DNA from: an uncultured Flavobacteriaceae bacterium
Lineage (GTDB): Bacteria > Bacteroidota > Bacteroidia > Flavobacteriales > Flavobacteriaceae
Direction: 5' to 3'
Assembly: GCA_947494565.1 (NCBI GenBank)
Contig: CANLVG010000011.1
Span: 62,001 to 126,000, forward strand
Length of the DNA stretch: 64,000 nt
The position numbers and the translations under genes are program-made. Positions 35,065 to 43,542 of the stretch are shown piece by piece (position 1 is the first letter of the stretch; the number at the start of each line of letters is the position of its first letter). The notes under the pieces were generated by a model, which did not search any database, had not been told where the DNA came from, and saw nothing but the letters and a program-made list of their open reading frames with translations.

Positions 35065-36240
35065 ATGAATCAGAAAAAAAAGGGATTGAATACCATTTGT
35101 ACGCATGTAGGCGAGGTGGAGGACAAACAGTTCAAAGGGGCTGTTTCGCCTTTGTACATGAGTTCTTCCTATGCATTTGAAGATGTGGATGTCAAGCGAT
35201 ATCCAAGGTATTTCAACACACCGAACCAAGAGGCATTGAGCAAGAAGGTCGCCGCTTTGGAACATGCCGAGGCAGGCCTGATTTTTGGTAGCGGTATGGC
35301 CGCGGTCAGCACGACGCTGATGGCCTTCTTAAAAGCAGGTGACCATGTGGTCTTACAAAACGCGCTTTACGGAGGCACCTATAATTTGGTAAACGAGGAG
35401 TTCGATAAATACGGAATCGACTATTCCTTCACGGAAGGACTGCTCCCTTCTGATTTCGAAGCGAAAATTAGACCGAATACGAAGGTGGTCTATATTGAAA
35501 CGCCTTCAAATCCCTTATTGAAAATCACCGATTTGAGGGCCGTTGCGGAAATTGCAAAGGACCACGGGTTAGTATCAATGATCGATAATACCTTCGCTAG
35601 TCCGGTAAATCAAAATCCCATTGATTTCGGAATCGATATCGTGATTCATAGCGCTACAAAATATATGGGAGGTCATTCGGATATTTGTGCGGGAGCTGTA
35701 GCTTCTACATCGGAGAATATCGAACGTATTTTCAACTTGGCAAAGAATTTTGGTGGCAGTTTGAGCGATCAGACGGTCTGGCTTCTCGAACGAAGTATGA
35801 AGACCATGGGGTTACGTGTAAAAGCTCAGAATGAGAACGCTCAGCATATGGCCGAATATCTTGATGGCCATTCGGATATCTCAGCAGTGTATTATCCTGG
35901 ATTACCGTCGCATCCGGACCACCAATTGGCGAAAACCCAAATGCATGGGTTCGGGGGAATGCTTTCATTCGAATTGAACGAGGAGTTGGATGCTGCTATT
36001 TTTCAAAAATCCTTAAAATTGATCAAATCATCGATGAGCCTTGCAGGAGTTGAAAGTACGGTACTTTCGCCTACCCAAACTTCACACGCTTTGATGGAGC
36101 CTGAAGAAAGGGAGCGTCAAGGCATTAAAGATGGTCTGATCCGTTTTTCCGTGGGCATCGAAGAGCCTGAGGATTTAATTTCCGATATCGAACAAGCACT
36201 GCAAACCGTACGGTCAAAACAAGCCGTTTCGACGCATTAA
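35065..36240 (+). CDS. Trans-sulfuration PLP enzyme (cystathionine gamma-synthase / methionine gamma-lyase family)
   Basis: A 391-residue cytosolic PLP enzyme of the Cys/Met metabolism family. The PLP lysine is Lys199 in HSATKYMGGHSDICAGAV; the cofactor-stacking region NALYGGTYNLV lies near residue 99, IDNTFASP with the PLP-binding Asp near 173, and the late SLAGVESTVLSPTQTSHA near 325. Members may be cystathionine gamma-synthase, cystathionine lyase or methionine gamma-lyase; the residue that separates them cannot be judged reliably by eye, so no symbol is given. It lies between the MATE exporter and bshB1 (17 bases), a sulfur/thiol context. Confidence 0.88.
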   Translation: MNQKKKGLNTICTHVGEVEDKQFKGAVSPLYMSSSYAFEDVDVKRYPRYFNTPNQEALSKKVAALEHAEAGLIFGSGMAAVSTTLMAFLKAGDHVVLQNALYGGTYNLVNEEFDKYGIDYSFTEGLLPSDFEAKIRPNTKVVYIETPSNPLLKITDLRAVAEIAKDHGLVSMIDNTFASPVNQNPIDFGIDIVIHSATKYMGGHSDICAGAVASTSENIERIFNLAKNFGGSLSDQTVWLLERSMKTMGLRVKAQNENAQHMAEYLDGHSDISAVYYPGLPSHPDHQLAKTQMHGFGGMLSFELNEELDAAIFQKSLKLIKSSMSLAGVESTVLSPTQTSHALMEPEERERQGIKDGLIRFSVGIEEPEDLISDIEQALQTVRSKQAVSTH

Positions 36241-36257
36241 ATTGAAATCAAAACTAG

Positions 36258-36980
36258 ATGAAATTAGATATATTGGCCTTCGGGGCGCACCCTGACGATG
36301 TAGAATTAGGAGCGGGTGCGACCCTGGCAAAAGAGATTGCCAATGGCAAGAAAGTAGGCATTGTTGATCTGACCCGAGGGGAGCTTGGTACGAGGGGCAC
36401 AGCCGAAATCCGTGATAAGGAAGCTGCTGCGGCCGCTGAAATACTCGGCGTTTCGGTACGTGAGAATCTGGAATATGCGGACGGCTTTTTTGTCAACGAT
36501 AAGACCCATCAATTAGGAATCATACAAATGATCCGAAAATACAAACCGGAAATCGTGCTGTGCAATGCCGTAGATGATCGTCATATCGATCATGGAAAAG
36601 GAAGTGATCTGGTAAGCCATGCCTGTTTTTTAAGTGGACTTGTTAAAATAGATACGAAATTGGATGGTGATGATATCTGGCAAGAACCTTGGCGACCTAA
36701 ATCGGTGTATCACTACATACAATGGAAAAATCTCAACCCGGACTTTGTAGTCGACGTCAGTAATTTTATCGATAAGAAGACGGAGGCCATTTTAGCCTAT
36801 TCTTCTCAATTTTTCGATCCGAAAAGCGAAGAACCTGAAACACCGATCAGTAGCAAGAATTTTATTGATAGCGTGAACTATCGGGCGAGGGATTTAGGAA
36901 GAATGGTAGGCGTGGAATACGCTGAGGGATTTACGGTTGAGCGCTTTGTTGCGGTAGATTCATTAGATGACTTGATCTAA
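36258..36980 (+). CDS. bshB1: Bacillithiol biosynthesis N-acetylglucosaminyl-malate deacetylase
   Basis: A 240-residue zinc deacetylase of the LmbE/PIG-L fold that makes glucosaminyl-malate for bacillithiol. The metal motif AHPDD is at residues 10-14 (His11, Asp14) and the third ligand His is in DDRHIDHGKGSDL near residue 113. GELGTRGTAEIRDKEAAAAAEILG is the conserved substrate-side region of BshB1. Bacillithiol is the major low-molecular-weight thiol of many Bacteroidota. It follows the trans-sulfuration gene by 17 bases. Its 3' end overlaps by four bases the convergent histidine kinase gene. Confidence 0.93.
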   Translation: MKLDILAFGAHPDDVELGAGATLAKEIANGKKVGIVDLTRGELGTRGTAEIRDKEAAAAAEILGVSVRENLEYADGFFVNDKTHQLGIIQMIRKYKPEIVLCNAVDDRHIDHGKGSDLVSHACFLSGLVKIDTKLDGDDIWQEPWRPKSVYHYIQWKNLNPDFVVDVSNFIDKKTEAILAYSSQFFDPKSEEPETPISSKNFIDSVNYRARDLGRMVGVEYAEGFTVERFVAVDSLDDLI

Positions 36981-39031
36981 CTAGCCTTCACAAAGGTTTC
37001 CTTTGATTTGGGAAGGGTGAACATAAAACAGGTGCCTTCACCAAGTATACTACTTACCCATATGGAACCCTCGTTGTTCTCGACCATTTCGCGACAGAGC
37101 GTGAGGCCAAGGCCGGTTCCTTTTTCATTATTGGTACCATAAGTAGTGACATTCGAATTCTTGGCGAATAGGCGCTTTTGGGTTTCTTCGTCGATTCCTA
37201 CTCCTGTATCCTGAACGGAAACTTCCCAATGTTCCTCCCTTTCAAATGCACTAACCGTCACAGATCCATTTTTAGGAGTGAATTTTAGGGCATTGCTTAT
37301 CAGGTTCCTGACCACAATATCGATCTGATCTGGGTCGGACCAAATCAAGGTACCCTCATCGACTTTATTTACCATACGAATCGATTTTCCAAAGGCGATT
37401 TCTGAAAGAAGGCTGATATTTACTGAAACGATATTCTCTAAATCGACTACCGAAGGTTTGGTAATGGTTCCGTTCATTTGGGTCTGTCCCCAAGATAGTA
37501 AGTTGTTGAGTGTGAAGGAAATATGATCAATATCCGCTTTTAATTTGGGAATAAAGGATAAGAATTCATCCTGGTCTACCTCTCCTTTTTTGAAAAGACC
37601 CAATAGACCTTGGAAGGCTCCGATCGGACCTCTTAAATCGTGCCCTATAATCGAAAAAAGCTTGTCTTTCGTCTCATTGATTTCCAACAGCTCTTGCTCG
37701 TTATTTTCAAGCTGAGTTGTTTTTGAAGTCAACTCTTTGTTCAGGTTCTTTTGTATACGTTCACTGCGTTTTACCAAGAACGTGATGATGACCATGACCA
37801 GAACCACTCCAAGAACACCGGTAACATACTTTTTTTGCTCGGCCAGTGCCTTTTCACTTTTGTCGATGAGATCTTGTTTTTGTTTTTCATGACTGACACG
37901 GGTTTTCAGCATGAGAAGACTCTTTTTACTTTCGTTGCGCGATAAGGTATCGGAAAATTTCTGAAAGAGCTCATGGTATCCTAAGGCCTTGGTATAGTCA
38001 TTTTTCTTCTTGTACAGTTCGTACAGCGTTTTTGAAGCATCCTTCATACCCTTTTTGACCTTCAGCCTTTTCGACGATTTATAGGCGCCTAATGCATAGG
38101 TCTCCGCTATACTGTCTTTTTGTAATCCCAAATTCGTTTCGGACAGCCCCTGAAGTAAATCGATTTTCGCGCGTGCGTCATCTACACTTTTATTGTGTAG
38201 CATTTCGCTTTGGTTGTACCAGTACAGGGCCCACTTGTATTTTTCTTGCCTGAGGTAGGTCTTTCCTTTGGTCTCATAGGCATAGGCGAGCCAGTCCATT
38301 ATTTGGTGCTTCTCAAAAATCGAAATACTGATATTCACATTGAACATCGCATAATCATATTGGTGGTCCTCCGCATAAACTGAAGCCATGTTCGCATGGG
38401 TATAGGCTGAGAAAACCTCATCTCCGATTTCCTCGTTGAGCTTCTTCGAAATTTTGAGATAATAGATGGCCTCTTCATAATCTTTTTGGTTGGAGTAGAG
38501 GAGGGCGATATTTTCATGGAATACCGATAGCATTTCCCTATCGTCAAGCCTTTTGGCGATTTCGATTCCTTTAAGCATTTCGCGTAGGGCCATTGCATAG
38601 TCACCCTGATACTCATATTCACCGGCCAATCGATTTTCGGCTAAGAGGAGCAGATTATCGTTCCCCAAGTCTTGAGCGGTTTTCAGGGCCTTACCGAAGT
38701 AGAGGATTCCCTTTTCATGGATGCCTTGATCCGAATAATAATCACCAATACCTATCTGTGCGGCGATTTCACCCTTGCGATATCCGATGGCTTTACTTAG
38801 GGTCAATGCCTCTTTCGACAAAAGCATTAGACTATCCCGCTTATAAAAACGCATGGTTGTCGCCAAATCATTCAGCATATTGATATGTGTGGAATCTTGT
38901 AACGCGTTTAGCAAAAGGGGCTTCGTCCGTTTAAGTTCATTCTTCAAACTATCCCTCAAGGTTTCCTGACTATGTAAACCATTAGCGAAAAGAAACAACA
39001 CAGGTAAAAGGTATTGGAATCCCTTGACCAT
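36977..39031 (-). CDS. TPR-containing sensor histidine kinase
   Basis: About 684 residues. The start is set at MVKGFQYLLPVLFLF, where a signal peptide begins (ending NGLHSQ); an ATG 13 codons earlier is possible. A periplasmic sensor of tandem TPR-like helix pairs follows (to about residue 390, e.g. AKTAQDLGNDNLLLLAENRLAGEYEYQGDYAMAL), then one membrane helix (VTGVLGVVLVMVIITFLV), a coiled coil, the HisKA domain with phospho-acceptor His in LFSIIGHDLRGPIG near residue 460, and the HATPase with NLISNALKF, DTGVGI and GTGLGL. No response regulator is adjacent, so its partner is elsewhere. TPR histidine kinases of this layout are widespread in Flavobacteriaceae. Confidence 0.88.
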   Translation of the reverse strand: MVKGFQYLLPVLFLFANGLHSQETLRDSLKNELKRTKPLLLNALQDSTHINMLNDLATTMRFYKRDSLMLLSKEALTLSKAIGYRKGEIAAQIGIGDYYSDQGIHEKGILYFGKALKTAQDLGNDNLLLLAENRLAGEYEYQGDYAMALREMLKGIEIAKRLDDREMLSVFHENIALLYSNQKDYEEAIYYLKISKKLNEEIGDEVFSAYTHANMASVYAEDHQYDYAMFNVNISISIFEKHQIMDWLAYAYETKGKTYLRQEKYKWALYWYNQSEMLHNKSVDDARAKIDLLQGLSETNLGLQKDSIAETYALGAYKSSKRLKVKKGMKDASKTLYELYKKKNDYTKALGYHELFQKFSDTLSRNESKKSLLMLKTRVSHEKQKQDLIDKSEKALAEQKKYVTGVLGVVLVMVIITFLVKRSERIQKNLNKELTSKTTQLENNEQELLEINETKDKLFSIIGHDLRGPIGAFQGLLGLFKKGEVDQDEFLSFIPKLKADIDHISFTLNNLLSWGQTQMNGTITKPSVVDLENIVSVNISLLSEIAFGKSIRMVNKVDEGTLIWSDPDQIDIVVRNLISNALKFTPKNGSVTVSAFEREEHWEVSVQDTGVGIDEETQKRLFAKNSNVTTYGTNNEKGTGLGLTLCREMVENNEGSIWVSSILGEGTCFMFTLPKSKETFVKAS

Positions 39032-39323
39032 TAGTTGTCTTGTTATATGTTTGATATCGATATGGGGCATAATGGTAAATATGGCTTGATAAAGGTAACA
39101 TGACTACCCAAGTCACTATAATTTATGTTGTGAAATGCCTAAAATTGTGTGTTTCAACCTTGAAAGTGTGTAGTTTATCGATAAAAACGGCTTTTTTCTG
39201 TATTTTTCTTACACGCTCGAAGACATATGTAGAGAAGCCCTAAACGGTTTATTTCTAGAAAATACTGTATTTTATTTTGAAAGAACACTCAAAAAAAATT
39301 ACCTTTGCCTTCGCTTACAAATG
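39032..39323. other. Gap between histidine kinase and tRNA-His
   Basis: About 290 bases with no ORF of coding character. It holds the upstream region of the histidine kinase gene and, at its right end, the tRNA promoter. The left part is A/T-rich with homopolymer runs and no repeat that I could recognise. Confidence 0.5.
39300..39307 (+). promoter_or_regulatory. -7 element upstream of tRNA-His
   Basis: TACCTTTG matches the Bacteroidota -7 consensus TAnnTTTG exactly and ends 16 bases before the tRNA. No convincing -33 TTTG is seen at the usual distance. Confidence 0.5.
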
Positions 39324-39397
39324 GTGGTTGTAGCTCAGCTGGTTAGAGCGCTGGTTTGTGGTACCAGAAGTCGCCGGTTCGAACCCGGTCTTCCACC
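39324..39397 (+). tRNA. tRNA-His (anticodon GUG)
   Basis: A complete cloverleaf is seen: TAGCTC D-arm, anticodon arm CTGGT-TTGTGGT-ACCAG with anticodon GTG, and T-arm GCCGG-TTCGAAC-CCGGT. The preceding base 39323 is G and the discriminator is C, giving the extra G-1:C73 pair that identifies tRNA-His. CCA is not encoded. The acceptor arms GTGGTTG and CTTCCAC leave two U-U oppositions (5:68 and 6:67), which is unusual for a functional tRNA though the rest is regular. Confidence 0.93.
39380..39397. repeat. 18-base repeat, copy 1 (3' end of tRNA-His)
   Basis: CGAACCCGGTCTTCCACC, the T-arm/acceptor end of the tRNA, is repeated exactly at 39495-39512, 115 bases downstream in the same orientation. 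Identity starting in the T-loop and running to the tRNA end is the usual layout of a tRNA-targeted attachment site, or of an eroded second tRNA copy. Confidence 0.65.
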
Positions 39398-39410
39398 CCT
39401 GAATTAAGTC

Positions 39411-39448
39411 AAAGTCCCTACCGTAAAATGTAGGGACTTTGTTTTTTT
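39411..39448 (+). terminator. Terminator of tRNA-His
   Basis: AAAGTCCCTAC and GTAGGGACTTT form a perfect 11-base stem with an 8-base loop, followed by GTTTTTTT. It lies 14 bases after the tRNA. Confidence 0.88.
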
Positions 39449-39469
39449 ACGATCAAATGGAAGGGAGAG

Positions 39470-39494
39470 AAGCCTGTGCCGAGCGCAGTCGAGG
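39470..39494. repeat. REP-like palindromic element
   Basis: GCCTGTGCCGAGCGCAGTCG and the following AGGCG carry the CGAGCGCAGTCG core often seen as a dispersed intergenic repeat in Bacteroidota. It abuts the second copy of the tRNA 3' end, as if it had replaced the body of that copy. Confidence 0.55.
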
Positions 39495-39512
39495 CGAACC
39501 CGGTCTTCCACC
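39495..39512. repeat. 18-base repeat, copy 2 (displaced tRNA-His 3' end)
   Basis: An exact second copy of the tRNA-His 3' end without the rest of a tRNA before it. It is followed by its own terminator, so it may be the stump of a second tRNA-His or an attachment-site scar of an element now lost. Confidence 0.65.
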
Positions 39513-39519
39513 TAAAATT

Positions 39520-39551
39520 AAAGCCTTATCGCATGCGATAAGGCTTTTTTT
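39520..39551. terminator. Palindromic terminator after the displaced tRNA 3' end
   Basis: Positions 39520-39547 form a perfect 28-base palindrome with GCCTTATCGC/GCGATAAGGC at its core, then a run of T to 39551. It can act in both directions and also lies 68 bases after the M28 peptidase stop on the minus strand. Confidence 0.75.
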
Positions 39552-39618
39552 GTGCAAGATGTTAGTTAAAATTTTGCGGGAATGGCTTCGCTACTTTTCA
39601 CCACCCCGGAACAAGCTT

Positions 39619-41181
39619 TTAGTCACCCGCTTTGTCGACTATGATCCTTGCCTCGCGATTGGCAATTTCCCAAGCGGTATGGAAGACAAGACGTGATCTA
39701 TTTTCTAAAAGGTCATAGTTGATCTTATCAACGGTATCACTTGGCCTATGGTAGTCGTCATGAGTACCGTTAAAGTAAAAGATAATCGGAATATTGTTCT
39801 TGGCGAAGTTGTAATGGTCACTGCGGTAGTAAAAACGATTCGGGTCATTTTCGTCATTGTAGGTATAATCGAGCTCTATATTCATAAACTTTTGGTTCAC
39901 TTCCTCCGATAGTTCGTGAAGCTCGGTACTTAATTTATCCGATCCTATTAAATAAATGTAATTTCTATCTCCTTCTCTTTTAGGGTCGATGCGGCCGATC
40001 ATATCGATATTAAGATTGGCTACAGTCTGTTCTAAGGGTAAAATCGGATCCACATCGGTATAATACTGCGATCCTAAAAGCCCTTTCTCTTCACCCGTAA
40101 CATGCAAGAAAACAATGGATCGCTTAGGACCATTACCTTCGTCAGCGGCCTTTTTAAAAGCTTCCGCAATTTCCAAAAGGGCTACGGTACCAGATCCATC
40201 ATCATCCGCGCCATTATTGATTTGTCCATCTGCAGTTACCCCGATATGATCCAAATGCGATGATATGACCACATATTCTTCCGGTTTTTCGCTACCTTTT
40301 AAAATGGCCACAACGTTCTCCGAATCAATTGCACCATTTTCAGAAGAAGTGGATACTGCGAATGAACTTTCAACAACGGAAGGGGTATGGTTTGAATCGA
40401 TATCGGATAATAGTTCTTTGGCGATGTTTGTGTCGATATAGATGGCAAAGCCCGCCTCGTCATCGTCCGACTTTATTGACATCTGACCACTGTTGTTGTT
40501 ATTCATATATTCAAAGTACCTTTTAAAGCGTTGGTAATTGTCCAAGTCATAATACAGCATCCCCTTCGCACCCTTCGATTGCAATAGCTTGTCTTTCATG
40601 GCAATCGATTCATTTGGGTCGCTCCATTTCGAACTTTCACTAGTACCGGATACTGCAAATGTGCCATCGGCGTTTTTCGGCTCACCGGCTTTTACCAAAA
40701 CTATCTTTCCCTTGACATCCATATCGGAAAAGTCCGAGTACTCACCTTCCTCGACGCCATAACCCGCGTATACGACCTCATCGAATGAACCTTGGGCGGC
40801 GGAAAAGGTTAAAAAACCTTCACCGATCGGGTGTGTCTTGCCATTGATCGTTATGGATCCGACAGGAACCTTTTTAATCTCCAAGGGAACTTTTTGAAAA
40901 TAATTCCCATCGCTTTTGGCAGGTGGAATAGCGATTTTCTCGTATTCCTTTTTGATGTATGCGATCGCCTTTTTTTGTCCAGGACTACCGGTTTCCCTTC
41001 CTTCGAATTCATCTGAGGCGTATATGACAAGGTGTTCCTCTAACTCTTCTTCTGTTATCGTAGCGGCATATTCAGTAACATCGCTTTTTGTGGCCTGCTG
41101 TTCTGCAGAATCGTTAACTGTCTTTTGGGAAGAGTTACAGGCAGCAACGAGCACGATTAATGTGAAAAGTGTCTTTTTCAT
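39619..41181 (-). CDS. M28 family metallopeptidase, lipoprotein
   Basis: A 520-residue zinc aminopeptidase-type protein anchored as a lipoprotein (MKKTLFTLIVLVAAC, Cys15). A PA-like inserted domain (about residues 130-235, VVYAGYGVEEGEYSDFSDMDVKGKIVLV) precedes the catalytic part. Zinc ligands and catalytic residues are visible: SSHLDHIG near 312, NGADDDGSGTVALLEIA near 327, the Glu pair in TGEEKGLLGS near 362, DMIGR near 402, and the last His in RSDHYNF near 470. It probably trims peptides in the periplasm or at the cell surface, in line with the amino-acid scavenging genes nearby. Single gene with an upstream region shared with the divergent epimerase gene. Confidence 0.9.
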   Translation of the reverse strand: MKKTLFTLIVLVAACNSSQKTVNDSAEQQATKSDVTEYAATITEEELEEHLVIYASDEFEGRETGSPGQKKAIAYIKKEYEKIAIPPAKSDGNYFQKVPLEIKKVPVGSITINGKTHPIGEGFLTFSAAQGSFDEVVYAGYGVEEGEYSDFSDMDVKGKIVLVKAGEPKNADGTFAVSGTSESSKWSDPNESIAMKDKLLQSKGAKGMLYYDLDNYQRFKRYFEYMNNNNSGQMSIKSDDDEAGFAIYIDTNIAKELLSDIDSNHTPSVVESSFAVSTSSENGAIDSENVVAILKGSEKPEEYVVISSHLDHIGVTADGQINNGADDDGSGTVALLEIAEAFKKAADEGNGPKRSIVFLHVTGEEKGLLGSQYYTDVDPILPLEQTVANLNIDMIGRIDPKREGDRNYIYLIGSDKLSTELHELSEEVNQKFMNIELDYTYNDENDPNRFYYRSDHYNFAKNNIPIIFYFNGTHDDYHRPSDTVDKINYDLLENRSRLVFHTAWEIANREARIIVDKAGD

Positions 41182-41363
41182 TATGGTTTTCTTGAATTAA
41201 AGTCGACCAAAAATAATGAAATATAAGAGAATAGAGATTGCTCTAAAGTGAATTTCTAAAAGGAGCTTTTATTTCCTAAGCAAGGTTATAAGGGATACGG
41301 TATTTCACATTTTTCCTTACCTTGTGAATTGCGAGAAAGCAGTAACTAACAATAGCACCTATT

Positions 41364-42548
41364 ATGACAATTTTAAAGGCCCCGATATTTTTCATGGCCG
41401 TTTTGATTTTAGCCTTATCCTGCAAAGAAAAAATGAAGAATAACACTGAAGAAAAAGAAGCCTTACCAGCACCGTTAAAGAAGACAATTGACCCAGAGAA
41501 TTTCATTGGTCTTATTGAAGAAGATTCGGTACGCTTTTACACCTTGAGAAATGCGAATGGTATTGAGGTAACGTTCACCAATTACGGACAGCGGCTACTA
41601 TCACTTCACACGCCCGACAAAAACGGGGAATTCGAGGACGTGGTTTTGGGCTATGCCACCTTGACCGAGTTCGTCGAAAACCGAAACTATTATGGTGCTA
41701 TTATAGGAAGGTACGGAAACCGAATTGGAAAAGGCACCTTTAGTATTGATGGTGCGGCATATGACCTGGTCAAAAATAATGGTGAAAATCATCTTCATGG
41801 AGGCACTAAGGGGTTTGAGAGTGTTGTCTGGAAAGTAGACGATCATTCAAGTAATACGATTACCTTTTCAAGGGTTTCCCCAGACATGGAGGAGGGATAC
41901 CCTGGTAACTTAAATGTTCAAGTGCAATATACACTAGATGACTCCAACGCATTGAAAATCAAATATAAAGCTACTTCGGATAAGGTCACTGTGGTCAACT
42001 TGACCAATCACTCTTTCTTCAATCTAAAAGGAGAAGGGAATGGTGATATCATGGATCATGTGGTTACGATCAACGCGGATACCTATACACCCGTAGATGA
42101 CGGTCTGATTCCAACAGGTGCCATTGAAACTGTGAAGAATACTCCTTTTGATTTCAGAAGCCCCAAGACTATAGGCCGTGATATTGATGCTGATTTCGAG
42201 CAATTAAAAATCGGAAGGGGGTATGATCACAATTACGTTGTTAATGAAATGCCTCAAAACGGTGAGGGGTTAAAATTGGCAGCTATGGTGCTCGAACCAA
42301 ATAGCGGACGTACCATGGAAGTATACACCAGTGAGCCCGGAGTACAATTCTATACCGGTAATTTCATGAATGGCTCCGATATCGGAAAGACGGGCAAGCC
42401 ATACCCCTTTAGAGGTTCGTTTTGTTTTGAAACACAGCATTATCCCGATTCCCCGAATAAACCTGAATTCCCAAGTACACGTCTGAACCCTGGGGAAGTA
42501 TATGAAACGACTACAGTATATAAGTTCGGTGTGCAGGGCAAGGAATAA
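41364..42548 (+). CDS. galM: Aldose 1-epimerase (mutarotase), lipoprotein
   Basis: A 394-residue GalM-family enzyme interconverting alpha and beta anomers of aldoses. MTILKAPIFFMAVLILALSC makes it a lipoprotein (Cys20), so it works in the periplasm on incoming sugars. Sugar-binding and catalytic residues are in YGNRIGKGTF (Arg), GENHLHGGTKGF (His), NLTNHSFFNL (catalytic His near residue 217) and YTSEPGVQFYTGNF (catalytic Glu near residue 330). Secreted GalM with a lipobox is frequent in Bacteroidota. The gene is single; AraC and peptidase genes flank it on the opposite strand. Confidence 0.9.
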   Translation: MTILKAPIFFMAVLILALSCKEKMKNNTEEKEALPAPLKKTIDPENFIGLIEEDSVRFYTLRNANGIEVTFTNYGQRLLSLHTPDKNGEFEDVVLGYATLTEFVENRNYYGAIIGRYGNRIGKGTFSIDGAAYDLVKNNGENHLHGGTKGFESVVWKVDDHSSNTITFSRVSPDMEEGYPGNLNVQVQYTLDDSNALKIKYKATSDKVTVVNLTNHSFFNLKGEGNGDIMDHVVTINADTYTPVDDGLIPTGAIETVKNTPFDFRSPKTIGRDIDADFEQLKIGRGYDHNYVVNEMPQNGEGLKLAAMVLEPNSGRTMEVYTSEPGVQFYTGNFMNGSDIGKTGKPYPFRGSFCFETQHYPDSPNKPEFPSTRLNPGEVYETTTVYKFGVQGKE

Positions 42549-42551
42549 CTT

Positions 42552-43406
42552 TCACAGAACGAATAATTCGTCTCGAGTTGCATATTGTGATGGGCTAATG
42601 CCTTTAATCGCCTTGAATTTTCTATTGAAATTAGAGATGCTTTGAAAACCTGACTGCTCCGCTATTTCGGCTATGGAAAAATCCGAGTGCTTTTTAAGCA
42701 GTTGTCCGGCGTGTTCTATTCGTAATTCTATGAGAAACTGAAAGAGCGTTTTATTCGTCCGTTGTTTGAAGAACTTGCAAAAGGCGTTAGGTGTCATATG
42801 CACAAGAAGGGCTACCGACTCTAGTTTTACTTCATTTTGAAAGTTGTGCAGTACGTAATCGAAAACAACTTGTAAACGTTCGCCTGCCAGCAGTCCGGTT
42901 TGTTTGTGGTACTTAAATTGGGTCAAGGGTTTTTTGTCGACCTGGCAGCATAATTTCAATAACCTCAAGAATAAAATGATTCGAGACAGTTTTGAGATTT
43001 TGGGAAACTGGTGCATCAGTTCAGCTATTTCAGTTTGATTGTCCAAAGGACGAAAACCGTCGGGAATCATTTCGAAAAATGGTCTCGCCTCCTTTAAGTC
43101 AGAAAGCTCGAAGAAACCCTCGCCCAAGGTTCTCTCGGTAAAGAAAAGAGAGATCATATGTGTATTTTTCCTGAGACGGTCGCTACGGAAAAGATGTGGA
43201 CAATTGGGTCCAATAGCAAAAAAATCGCCATCACTGAATCGGTGGATGCTATCACCGATAAGTAATTTACCTTGGCCCTGAACGATGAGGCTCAGCTGTA
43301 TTTCAGCATGTTGATGTAGGTGATTGTAAAACCCTTTTGACCGGTCTACCTGAACAATCAGATTCTCGTCGCGTGGTTTTAGTATTTGAAAAGGTCTAAC
43401 TTTCAT
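42552..43406 (-). CDS. AraC family transcriptional regulator
   Basis: About 284 residues from MKVRPFQILKPRDEN; an in-frame ATG 21 codons earlier is unlikely because its extension is unlike the family. The N-terminal half is a cupin-type sensing domain (GFYNHLHQHAEIQLSLIVQGQGKLLIGDSIHRFSDGDFFAIGPNCPHLF, where H-x-H and the later His-Pro-like PHLF are the ligand side). The C-terminal half has two HTH motifs ending with EIAEQSGFQSISNFNRKFKAIKGISPSQY, the AraC signature. It is divergent from the hydroxyproline operon with a 136-base gap holding GGATAAA repeats, so it is the likely regulator of that operon, probably with hydroxyproline or a product as signal. Confidence 0.9.
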   Translation of the reverse strand: MKVRPFQILKPRDENLIVQVDRSKGFYNHLHQHAEIQLSLIVQGQGKLLIGDSIHRFSDGDFFAIGPNCPHLFRSDRLRKNTHMISLFFTERTLGEGFFELSDLKEARPFFEMIPDGFRPLDNQTEIAELMHQFPKISKLSRIILFLRLLKLCCQVDKKPLTQFKYHKQTGLLAGERLQVVFDYVLHNFQNEVKLESVALLVHMTPNAFCKFFKQRTNKTLFQFLIELRIEHAGQLLKKHSDFSIAEIAEQSGFQSISNFNRKFKAIKGISPSQYATRDELFVL

Positions 43407-43452
43407 TACTATGCGAATATTATACTTTTTTTGTTTAGATATACGGATTAAA

Positions 43453-43525
43453 GGATAAAATAAGCTCAAATATGGATAAAAAGAAAGTAACGTCCTGCTT
43501 GTTTTTCGTTCTATTTTTGGATAAA
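43453..43525. promoter_or_regulatory. Candidate AraC operator: three GGATAAA repeats
   Basis: GGATAAA occurs directly repeated at 43453-43459, 43474-43480 and 43519-43525. The first two are 21 bases apart (two helix turns), the spacing commonly used by AraC-family half-sites. The third overlaps the end of the promoter -7 element. Confidence 0.45.
43512..43519 (+). promoter_or_regulatory. -7 element of the hydroxyproline operon
   Basis: TATTTTTG is an exact TAnnTTTG match, placed 23 bases before the start codon at 43543. No clear TTTG is found at -33, which would suit an activator-dependent promoter. Confidence 0.45.
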
Positions 43526-43542
43526 CCTTTTAATTAGATAAG

